A stretch of 64,000 bases of DNA from Panaeolus papilionaceus (Eukaryota; Basidiomycota; Agaricomycetes; Agaricales). The stretch lies in assembly GCA_015501605.1 (NCBI GenBank), contig JADNRZ010000013.1:1178001-1242000 (forward strand), read 5' to 3'. Positions 49,068 to 60,212 of this stretch are shown here, piece by piece. The position numbers and the translations under genes are program-made. The notes beneath the pieces are model-generated. The model was not told the origin of the DNA. It ran no database searches and saw only the letters and a program-made list of their open reading frames with translations. Each line of letters opens with the position of its first letter. Position 1 is the first letter of the stretch.

Positions 49068-50214
49068 AGTGTTAGAGCAATAAAACGAGTTGAACCTGGG
49101 GTACAGGTAGATACACGCCATATCGTATCATATCCATACCATACCCGCCCTGAGTATCGATCACCCTGTCCCCTCCCTCCCACCTTTTCCCGCCACCATC
49201 GCAACCAAAACCCGATGCATGTCCGAAATGTAAAATGGAGATCATGGAGTAAGAGTGCTGGCATTCCTTGGATTCCAAGCCCTCACGCTCAAGGGCGATA
49301 TGATAGGAGCCGCATAAACATATCCATCCACAATTAAAACGAGGCGCCTCAAAAAACCCACAAGCAGAAAAAAATAAATCAAAGTCGTGCGATTGATTAG
49401 AAAGAGGTGAGAGTGGAGACACAACTCAGACGCGACGTGGAGCGTTGTTTGTGGCTGACGCTTGCTTGTGTTTGTTTATTTGAAAGCTCAATGAGGTGAG
49501 AGGCACCGCCACGGGGGTCTGGGCCAGTCTATTTTGATGCTCTTACGAGAGGGGTGGGTGGATGTGATATTTTTGTAATCTCGAGACTAGTGGGGGTGAC
49601 AAGTTCTTCTATTTCATGTCATTTACTCTAATTCCATCCACGTTTGACCACGTTTCTCTTGTGCTGTCGTCGAAATTCACTCTTTATCCATTTATTAACA
49701 TCCAAAAGCAGATGTGGGGTGATATGTTCCATTTCGTTTTGTGATCTACTCGATTTAGTATCGTCCAAGTTAGAAAATATCAAGACTCAGTGGGCACTAC
49801 TCCGTCCTCGGTTTTATAAAGCGAGGAAGAAATCAGTCTCGCAGCCACGACGCGGTGACGGGTCGAGAAATGTCGCGCAGGGAATCAATAACTTACCACG
49901 CCCAACTTCATTGGTACCAGAGCCAACACCGGAACACCACAACAGCATGTATACCTGTGCTTGTCAACGTCGCCCGAAGCGTTGACGTCGGGGAGAGTGT
50001 CACATAGACTTTACACATCGGACTATGATCATGAAGAGGCGAGCAACCTGGCTAACTGGCTGACAGATTCTCCCCTTGGCCTCATGATAAAATTCTGGTT
50101 GTGCGTTAGCGCGTAAGCAGAGAGACAAGAAACGTGTGGTGACCCAATTATCGCATGAGTGCTGCAAGAAATTATCGAATTGGCGGGGCACGAGGGGTAT
50201 GAGTTATGAAACGC

Positions 50215-50367
50215 GGCCGATAAAATTAGATTAAATGATCAGATAGGCCTGATAGGGCGAAGGTCAGGTGCTGCTCAACGCGATTGCCTCATGGTGCGAC
50301 GCTGCAATCATCATCAAATAGCCTTTCAATCTTACAATCATCATAAACGAAGCTACCACTAAACAAA
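50215..50367 (+). promoter_or_regulatory. Proximal promoter and leader of GTPase copy 6
   Basis: Copy 1 type, with a deletion of about 30 bases in the leader. The upstream ATG seen in copy 1 runs into a stop here, which supports the start at 50368. Confidence 0.5.
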
Positions 50368-52222
50368 ATGCCATACAAACTCGAGATCACAGGAGAAGTT
50401 TCGGTGGAGCGGTGCGAGTCTGTCGCGAACTCTTTCTGGTATTGCATTCTGTATGGAATACCTCGACAGACATGCCTTACCCCTGCTAACTGCTGCACAT
50501 AACAGAATCCTGGGTCCCACAGGCGCAGGCAAGAGCAGCGTAAGCGTCTTCAGTCTTCGCATGTTTGCATTATTTACTAACCCTATTTATTCCCTCCGAA
50601 TATAGTTCATCGAATCGCTGGCTGGAGAGGGTCAATCGTTGGGGATCTCGAAGGATCAACTGGCCGGATTCACCCAAGAAGTCACTGCTTATGAATTACA
50701 GAATGCAACAGTGCAAGAGGATGAGTATACCTGCACACTCTACCTAATCGATGCTCCTGGTTTCTCCGATAGCAAAATATCGGAACTCGAAATCATAACA
50801 AAGGTGAAACAGTGGATGGTAGACCAAGGGTGAGTAGCAATATCAATGTAGTTTTGATGTTATCTCAACACCATACATTTCCACTTAAATTCAATCAGTG
50901 TTGGCCACATCAATGGAGTACTGTATCTCAGTCCTATAACAGATACAAGAGCTCCAGGGAGCAAACGGCGGACTATCAAGATGATTCAATTGCTCTTGCA
51001 CGACGATAGTTTCCAATATCTCAACATTGTCACCACTATGTGGGACAGGTTGAGCAACCCACAAGCCAAAAAGCGTGCAGAAACACACTTTGCACAGCTC
51101 CAAGATGATATCTGGAAGGTATTTGTTATTTTTTTTACTAGCATTATTTTCATATTTTTAACTTTTTACATGTTGATTCCAGGGCCCAATTAGCAAAGGT
51201 GCACAGATATCAAGGTTCCACAATGACTTTGATTCAGCTATCCAAATACTACAGAGTATTATTGACATAAAACATTACCTCTGGGGTCCGTTGGAGAAGG
51301 ACCCAATCAATTCAAAGGATGCTTCTGCTCCATTCCTATACCAAGAGCTCCTCGATCGCATTGCTAATGCTCAACAAGAGAAGGAATACCTTCGACAGGA
51401 GAAGATGTGCCTCATCACCAATCCTGATCCTCGACTCGAATTAGTGGTGCTTTCGAGGCTTCCAGAGGTCAAGAACGACCTGGCAAAGTTCTTAGGACAA
51501 CTTGTGGCATTTGGTACCCCACCTCCTGGATTTGAAGGAGCACCAGAGCAATGTGTCTACCAGGATCTATTGGATCAGGTCAACGAGGCTCGGGCAGAGC
51601 AGGCAGCTTTGCGAGTCGCTCTTGCTCACCTCCACACAAATCCCGATCTTGTACGTGAGACAGCACTCATACGTCAACTTTATCTTGTCGAACAGGATCT
51701 TGAGCAACATGTGACAACTCTTCGAGAGCGTGGCACCCCGCCTGAGGGATGCGAGGAAGGTATGCGTCACTCCCTATCATCTTTCATTTGACTGACTGGC
51801 TTTAAACATCAGCTTTGGAACATGCCCTTGGGCCACCCATAATACCGGAGGAGGCACTACCATTATGGTCTCCGCCTTCATCTTGCGACCCCGTTCCCAT
51901 CCGCCCCAATCACACTGCAGCGTTGGAGATAGCGCCGACAGTTCCGATACCCGCCCACATTACGGCTCGGACTGCCACTCATCCTGAAAACGAAGTCACC
52001 GTACAAGCTGCCGTTGAGCCGCGTCCATCCTTGATCGTCCCCGATACTGTGTCTACCACAGCAATACCAGGCCGGGGTGATATGACGATTCGTCATCCCG
52101 CATCTGCGACTCCCGAAGTCAGCATCTCGTCACGAGCACCTCTCAAAGATCGCTTTAACAAAGGTGTCCAATCTTTGAAGGACAAATTTACATCTCGCTC
52201 TAGACGCGAGGGTCGTCGTTGA
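50368..52222 (+). CDS. AIG1/GIMAP-like GTPase, copy 6 (515 aa)
   Basis: Exons 50368-50450, 50506-50539, 50606-50829, 50899-51118, 51183-51759 and 51813-52222, joined in frame. All motifs intact. Intron 1 has a perfect TGCTAAC branch site. Exon 1 and the upstream flank pair it with copy 1 (ERCESVANSFWY against ERRESVAKPFYY), but the end of exon 6 (FNKGVQSLKDKF) is nearly identical to copy 4, so it is a mosaic. Other variable windows read QEDEYTCT, VGHING and LHDDSFQYL. Divergent from the intact BTB gene across 2.7 kb. Confidence 0.92.
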
Positions 52223-55200
52223 TAGGCAGTTTCTTCTTCATTCACTTTGTGGTTTGTAGTGTAAAGTTGGTGGTTTGATTGTCATTTTCCCCCTTATGCA
52301 CCTCGTTCTGCGCTCATTGCTACTATTCTTGTATTGAATCTGTCTGATTATGCCGTCATTCTATTTACCGTCGTTAAAATTGTCCTTTTTATATAAAAAA
52401 ATCTTATTTCTTTCTTTCTTGCCTCGACCTGGAAATGAGCGATACTCAGCAGAAAAATGACGGAAACCCAGTGAAAGGATTGCTCTAACAACACCTCACA
52501 AAAACCGGCGTAGTCGTTTGGTAAAATAGTATTAGAATAACACGTGTAGGTACACAGAGTGGCTGTCTACTCTAACATCGTCTGCATGCTTTATGGGGGC
52601 ACCTCAACCCATGGACAAGATGGCTTGGTGATGCGTTGACACGTTGGGAGAGGGATGTGGGTGAGGGTGAATGCGTAGGATAAGCACATTGTCGGCACTG
52701 ATTGAGTAAATGGGATCACTAGAAAAGAATTGAGCCAATCTGCACGATGAATAAGCCATGCACGACATACCCATTCCTTGAGGATATCCTAACTAGCGTC
52801 CACCGATATCTTGAATCCTTCTTGGTATAGTAGTTGTCGTAATCGCGTCACATCAGCCGTTGGCTGAGTTAGACTCGATATCTGGTGAGAGATGGGAGCG
52901 CGTTGAGCATGTCGGCCTGAGTGACACGTGCAACGTCTCTCAGCATAGGCGTCAGATGAGTCGTTATGTTTTCGATTTGAGGCATGCAGAGGCGGAGTCA
53001 AAGTCAAAGTCGGTGTCGGGAGATTAGCACCATGACATGCTGCGGTCGAGGATCGGTGATTACGCAAGGATGAGGGGAGTACGCATAGAAATGAAGGGAG
53101 CATGTAGAAATGAGAGGAGACCGATGCGAGGAAAAAGTGAACCTGATGGGAAGCGTCCTAAGGATACTGCATCAGCGCCAACGCTTTCGCCTAGGATAGA
53201 GAAATCCTGACAAAACTTACGAAAAAAAAGAGAGAGCCCGATATCTGTCCCATGAAACACAATGTTCGTCGCATTCCCTCCAGAATCTCTACTTCATCAC
53301 GCCGAACGGTACATCCAAGAAGGCAGACTTGGCCGATGAGATGTTGGCGATGACGAGGGTGACACATTGAGCGGGAAAAAACGCTCGCAGGGGAAAAAAG
53401 TGGAGGCGATGGAGACGATGATCCAAGGATGGACAGGACTAGAAGAGATAAGTCAATACATCCCATCATTTTTCTACTGATAAAATATACACGCACCAGT
53501 TTCCTGCAATTAGCCCAACTATTCACGTCTTCAACCTGTAAGGTCCTACTTCAGCGTGCACTACATGTTGTCGCTGAGGGTTGACTGCAAGACTTGTCGC
53601 TCTGAGTATAAGCTGGGTGGTATTCGTCAATTTGCGGCTTGTGCTTGGGGTCACTACAATAGGGCAACGACGATGGCGAGGTGTTGGATATTTGGCTTAA
53701 ATTTGGGGGATAGTATGATGGAGACTGGGAATGAAGAGCACACATTGAAGCTCAGGTTTCTAGTGGATGTAGATGATGGAGGGTGGGTGGTATACAAAGG
53801 CCATTTTTGGACGAGATCAACCACAACTCTAAAGCCAAATGTCAGCACCACCATTTATTGTCATTGAGTGTAAGGAGCTCACAGACAATTCTACGCTTCC
53901 AATTCCCAAACCACAGCATGCGTTGGCCCGCCATATCCATACGCATCCAAACTCCATCCTGTGTCCATCCATTTGTGGGATGAGAGTGGACGACAGATGG
54001 ACGATGATTAGGTACGATGAACACCTTGGAAACGTGGACTACGAGTGGTAAAGGATGAATGGGCGTTAGGTAGAGGGTGGTTCGTGGCATTGGGTGAGGA
54101 AGAATATTATCTGTGGAATACGGTTAACGGACGACCCTGAAGTGCTGCATACTGATATGTACGTACCATGCCAGAGGTAAGCATCTTTGTTCCCGATTGA
54201 AGTCTACAAAGAGACTGAAAATGAATTCTCAATCTCGCCATGACCAAACCGCCTCGTACGTCGCCATATGGCATCCTTATGCGAAAGTGTATCGTCATCC
54301 CGCTCCATAATCCGAGGTATATGAAGCAAGATTGGGGATTTGGCTTCTGAAAGCATGCGACGAGGTTGGTGGTCCATAGGATCGTGGATTTGGAACGCTG
54401 TGGCGGAAGCCAAGTCAGTAGTTGGGCCAAGTTCCGATGAGGATATGCGAGAGGTCCTAGACTGAGCATGCTGTTGATTGAGATTCAAGCAGTTAACATT
54501 TTAACACCGACCCCAGATAGGTGTAACTAAAATAATAATGTGTAAGTGATGAGGGTTTACTAGCTGCAGGAAAAAGAGATACACGAAACGCTTACTGTGC
54601 GTCAACATGATGTTGGGGTGACTGTCGGCTCCCTCGCGTCGCGTCTGTCGCCGATGGTCATTCCCAGAAACATGTTCTGACGACGGTATGAGTGTATAGA
54701 CCATTTGGAGGTAGGCTCTCGTGAGCATTGAGTGGTTTAGAGCAGCTCTATCCGAGGGCGAGGCCATGGAGGAACTGGTTCTGGTTGATGAGTGGCTTGG
54801 CACAGCCACTTGTTCCTTTCCCAATTGGAATAAATCAGTGAACCTGAAATGTTGCTTCAGATTTGTTCAAGAGCCCGATGCACCGCCACGAGTCTGGGCC
54901 AGTATGCCATCTTCGACTCCACACGAGAGGTAGGTGGCCCATCGCTGTCGTCGCTATCATATCTTTCAGCGCAGTTGACTTGGGTGTAATCTAAAAATAG
55001 TTCACCTCGTCTCTCGTTGTCTCCGCACCCTCCCTGGTCTCGACTATCTTCATCCCTCTGGCCTCCTCCTTCGCCCTCACTCGCTCCTTCCCATCCTTCC
55101 TTCTCATCCCCTTTCAAGTTTAAATCCACATTCACACTTCAATTTTACGAATATTTATGCTCTCACAATCCGGATGCTCATCAACAAGGATCAACACAGA

Positions 55201-57237
55201 GGCAAAAAGTATCCAAATTCTTTGCGTAGTTAGATGAGCATAAAACAACGTCAAGTATATACGGAAGAAAGGGTGAATATGAATACGAGGGCGATCAAAA
55301 TTGGTCCATTCACTCCGATACAACTGGTGATCAAATGTAATCGACCAACCTCGTCCATGATCCAACCTCAACACTCTCCTCTTCTCCTGTTATGGTACCG
55401 TAACCCCGCTCCCTCCTCCCCTGCAACACCACGCCCCTCCAACCAAACCGTCCCTAAAGTGACCTACCACATTCACAACTCTGCATCACTACACGGCAAT
55501 GTGTCCATTCAGACGACTAATACATCGTCACGGTGAGACGCGGATATCCTCATGATGAGGCGTCCCATCCCTGGCTCGTAGAACGCAGGGAAAGGAGGAA
55601 AAGAAGTTGGAAAACGAACATTGTGACATCCAGCCCTTGAATAACTAGAACCTAACTGTGAGGTTATAGACCAACGTTAACGAGGCCCGGTAATAGTATG
55701 CATATATCAAGGAAAAGATGGAGACAAGGGGAGGAAGTAAAAAATAAAATAGACTAAAAATAACGAGCTCTCCTTCATCTTTGGCTCATAGACCAGATGC
55801 GGTGGGGTTAATGTAAAAAGCAAGGGTTAAACGACAGAAACCATCCACATGCCAACCGCTCATGAACGACTGACACAGCCACCCTGAGGCTCACAGACAG
55901 CGAGGATGAGCGGGAAAAGGTGAATAAAATCACCAAAACGGTGAGGCGATGGAAATAAACGAAATAAATGAAAAACAATGCAGCTCTATCAGCTGCGCAT
56001 AGGTAGCCGATATCAGAACAGACTAACAGCGCGGGACCAGGGACGAAACCATCTCTGCTCACCCGCTGACCACTTGTAGATGAACAGCCCGCCTCGTCAG
56101 AGAGGAAGACAGAATATGTAAATGACTGTTCGCATCACGGTGCAGAACACATAGGTGTTCACTCCAACGTCTGGATGATAGACCAGTGTGGTGAAGAAAT
56201 GGGTAGAAATGGATTAAAAAAAAGGAATACATTCATCCTAGCCACGCAGAGACGACTAGTAACCGCAGCTAGTTCGTAGATCGACGACTGGTGAGGTGAA
56301 AATCAAGTATAAAATCCAACAAACCCATCATCGATGTCGGAAACCGCCCGCTGGCTGATGTACTGGTGGTGATGAGGATGAGCTCCAGAATAAACGAATG
56401 AAATATCTAATCCCAGACTGACCGTCTATGAACGGTCAGTCACACAACATGGTTTGTAGACCAGATGGCCTCAGGATCAGGAAAAGGAATGGAAACAAAG
56501 AAAACAAAAAGCGGCTGCAAGGGGTAGGCGTGGAGGTGGTTAATGTGGGGGAGAGAACTCACCCATACTCGGAGCGTTAGAGTGTGAAAATGCCTCATGA
56601 ACCGGGGAAAGTCCTGGAAAATAAGTGAAATGTTAGCGATATGAGCTCCTGGAGACTTACGGGGATACCCTAACGTGTATATACATATCCCGTTCCCTCT
56701 CAATGTCAGAGGTCTTCAGAGAATTTGGGCACAATTAAAGCGACCTGAGCATAGGTCAAGGGTTCTTTGTACCTCGGTTCCCGAGGATTGAGCATGGAAC
56801 AGTATCCTGGAGAGCGGAAAAGAGGCGAGATGGTGGCTGTGGTGGGGTTTGGGATGAGCCAACATGACAGGAATCAACGTTACAACCTGGTGTCAGGTTT
56901 GATTTGGTCACAGTGTAACACCGGATTCTAAAAATAGATTGGCCCGACCTCACCACACCAGGCTGCACTCCCTTGTCAAATGCATCATCGACGCCAACTC
57001 ATGCATATGTACGTCATAAAAAGAGCTTGAATATTAAGATGCACTGATTGCTCTTCGCTTTTCTTGTCGCTCTCGATCCTCCACATCTACAATCCACCTT
57101 AGCGACTTCCCTCCTTGTTTTCATGATGTCATCTCATCTATTACACACAATCCAGGAGCAACAACGAGTATATAAATTAAAGAAAAGCAAAATAAAGAGG
57201 AAGAAAGAAAAAAGAGAAGGTAATCGTTAAAATGGGT

Positions 57238-58151
57238 TGTTGAGTCCTCGGTGCAATCAACACACTACACTCTCGAGACGGTTAACGTCGAGAGGGTGTA
57301 TACAAAGTAATAACGGCACGGTCGGGTCTCAGAGTGCGTGGGGCTCTCGTAGATATAAACCAATTGTACGGTAGCTAAACTTGAATGGATACGATTCTTG
57401 ATCGCTGGGTCTCACGACGTATACGAGCGCGATAACTGAATACGAAGGGCAATTGGGTGATCTTGAAGGTAACGCTGAGAGCTAGGGCTCGATCTAACGT
57501 GTCTTAAAACTTAATAACTTCTAAAGGTGGGCTCTGAAACTGAAACTTTAATTCTCGTAGCTTTCTACGGGGATTAACTGTTTTTACAATACTGTTTTTC
57601 TATCTATTTATACTAATTCTCAGCCTCGTATTTCTACCCTTTTTGGCCACCCCTATGTTTCCTGTGTGTTCTGGTGACTCGAACCCGTACCACGTTTCTG
57701 GTTCTTTCCTTGGTGTAGCAACGTGGTTGGGTGGTAAGTCTCTTGTGTCACTTGGCTGTCTTGGCCTCACCGGCTTTCGGTACCACTAATCGCCTTACTT
57801 CTTTTGCACGCATTTCCTTTATCGCTAGCGCCCAATAACCGTGATTGTCAGGGTTGGTTTCTCCAAGAATACCCAGTGTGCATTGGCATCACCAAGATGT
57901 GCCAATGCTCCTGTCTCGGAAGGTCTTGGTTGTTGCGCTGCGTTGCATCCTGTCCCTTCGTGCTCGTACCCTGTGGTAATGAGTAAGTATTCTTTTCTAT
58001 GGATGGTCCACCAATGTATCATTAACTGATACGTATCGATTTCCCATACAGAAGGACACGAGCTGGGGATGGTAATGCTAAAGTGCGTTGTTCTCCATTT
58101 CTGTCTCTGTAACGGCCGAAAACCCCCCTCGCGCATGTGCGCGGCTCATCA
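57238..58151. mobile_element. Probable solo LTR, 914 bp
   Basis: Begins TGTTGAGTCC and ends CTCATCA, thus TG..CA, with GGGT on both sides (57234-57237 and 58152-58155) as a 4 bp target duplication. Units A to D are continuous at this point. A TATAAA-like motif lies near 57353 and a GCGCATGTGCGC near-palindrome close to the right end. There is no internal retrotransposon coding region, as expected for a recombined LTR. No family assignment is possible from the sequence alone. Confidence 0.75.
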
Positions 58152-58325
58152 GGGTATCAATGCACGTGAAATCCAATGTAAATGCAGTCAGCTTGAGAGG
58201 TGAGAGATATGGGCGAGGCGGGCGGAGCGCAGCGCTCGATGTGTAGGGGTCATATTCACCCCATGCGGTAACGGCACATACAACCGACGGATGGGAGATA
58301 ATTTAATGAAACCAAACGCACTCAC

Positions 58326-58716
58326 CCGTATTTTCGACAACCCCTGCCTCCCCATCCCACACCTCCCCTTATCCTCCCACCGTATCTACGTTTTCTCCCC
58401 TTCAAAAGTCGTTCCACCCATCACCTTCTGCATCGAATGTACACTTACACAACACATGCTATTAACCAGTGCAACGCCGTCCACAATCATCTCATAGGCT
58501 AATCGTTGTGCCGCCAACAGGGCGTTGTTGATTGCTTTGGGAGTAAAGGTGGAGGTGCGGTACCGGTTCTGCAAGCGAAGAGTGAGAAGTTGGCAATATG
58601 GATTTAGGGAGGAGGATAGAGCGGCGCAGAGCTATGGGACGTCGTATTTCGTGAAGAGACGGACGATATCGTGGAGGGTTCGAATGATGCTTTTGGAAGG
58701 TGTTGGTTTGATCAAG
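58326..58716 (-). pseudogene. BTB gene relic (exon 2), unit F, best preserved
   Basis: On the minus strand about 60 codons (58386-58574) read in frame and match the intact BTB gene through AAQRLAYEM and MQKVMGGTTFEGE. GTGAGT donor (58320-58325) and CAG acceptor (58717-58719) remain. The acceptor-proximal part is frameshifted and exon 1 is missing. Confidence 0.75.
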
Positions 58717-59859
58717 CTGGGGACAGACTAGTTGGGCTCGAATGCAAGGTCTGTGTTGCATTCATCGATCCCATACTAGAAGACGACAGACAATGAGGTT
58801 GGATGGGCGTGGTATTTTTTATCTCAATTGGTGTTGTGGGTCAGTGGTCAGTGGTAAGTACACAGTCTTTAACTTTGTTTTACTTTAGATTTAGAGCATC
58901 CAGAACGGTTTCAGGTTATATCGACTGTCACTCGTTGTATCCTATTACATTCCTATATCGTGGCATAAGATTCATTGTATGTTGATTCAGTTTAGGCAAA
59001 AAACATCAGAATCTCGGAAGAACCAATGGATCATATATCACGACCGATAAATACCGCTCGTCGCACAATTGAATCATTACTGCATCTAACCGAAAGACAG
59101 CGGTTTTTATCTAAGGGAATAGATATGAGTGGCGGGCAAGTTAGCACATACAAATGGGAGGTACTAGAGACGATAATGGTGGTTCGCGCATATGATGCTC
59201 CATCGAGATGTCGAAGTGTCGAAGTGATGGAAGAGCAGGGAAAGACGGTTAGCTGTTGTCCTCTCAGTGAACTGGTGAGTACTGCCCCCACACCATGCCG
59301 ACCATGGTAGTTCATTCGATACCAACAGCAAGAAAGGCGCTTGAAGGACGAATGAGCATAGTCATGCTGAGTGAGGATGAAGGTGAAGTTCAGTGACGTG
59401 AACGGAAATCAGGATATACTGACCCCACCTCTGGAAGACGATTGAATGATGATGCGCGCGCTATATTAACGATGCCTCAGAGCTAACACGCGCTCAGTCA
59501 TTCAGCCGATGTAATAGGACGACATGATTGGGAGATGGTGGCTTGTCATGCTCCGCTCAGGGCGTAGCGATATCTCTGAGTGAACCATGATATTTGTCAG
59601 GTGATGCTTGCAGCTATATTGAACATCCCACCCCATTGTATTGAGTATGAAGTTGGGACGTGGCTCTGATTTGTCAGTTCCTTCGCCTCAATCCAGATGA
59701 GCAACTGATAGCACGAGCGCGTGAGCATAGAATCAAGATATGTGTGAGCCTGAGGTACCTGACCCACGGCCGTCTTCCAGAGTGAACTCCACAAGTGGTT
59801 GGAATCTTGACCTCGCCAGCTCGTCTGGCGGGTTTAACATCATTTCGAAAGCCGAAACG

Positions 59860-60212
59860 CGGCCGATAAATTAGATTGACTGATCAAATAAGTTGGACAG
59901 TACAAGAGTCAGGTGCCGCTCAACGCCTCATTGTCAGAACCAAAGCTAAACCAAGTTGAAGGTACCGTATCTACTACTCTATTCTATATATGGTATATGA
60001 TCAATAGCATGAGGTTATTGCATGTAAACTACGGAGACTGTGCATGAGAGTGCATAAATCATAGAACAATCAAAGAACAAAAGAATAAAAGATCACGTGT
60101 GACACGTGACTAAGGTAGATGCTACGCCGCAATCATCGATGAACATTTTCCAATTTACAACCACCATAAACAATACTTGCGCTTACTGAATATCAAGCGA
60201 CTGCTAGGTAAA
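59860..60212 (+). promoter_or_regulatory. Promoter of GTPase copy 7, interrupted
   Basis: Copy 2 type region split by an insertion of about 187 bp after CGCCTCAT. The motif reading TGATCAGATA elsewhere is TGATCAAATA here. The leader after the insertion is intact. Confidence 0.45.
59932..60118. mobile_element. About 187 bp insertion in the copy 7 promoter
   Basis: Starts TGTCAGAACC and ends near CACGTGACTAAGG. Close to its right end two CACGTG boxes flank TGA in a 17-base palindrome (near 60093-60109). CACGTG is the classic site for bHLH factors such as Pho4 or Cbf1 in fungi. Target duplication not clear, right boundary uncertain by a few bases. Confidence 0.6.

Larger units (their letters stand above)
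47685..52222. repeat. Segmental duplication, right copy
   Basis: Counterpart of 1-5102. Holds BTB leader, flank and GTPase copy 6. It lacks the 178 bp and 764 bp insertions of the left copy and has its own at 48676-49067; a small deletion shortens the copy 6 leader. No gene is supported in 48422-48675 or 49068-50214. Confidence 0.9.
52223..60212. repeat. Spacer unit F, core plus two insertions
   Basis: Common spacer with a 914 bp insertion (57238-58151) and one of about 187 bp (59932-60118). Relic introns at 53439-53496 (donor changed to GTGCGT) and 56614-56660 (donor GTAAGT), conserved minus frame at 54857-55135, boxes at 54991 and 56928. No supported gene in 58800-59859; a minus frame at 59597-59794 recurs in other units without known family. 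Confidence 0.85.
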
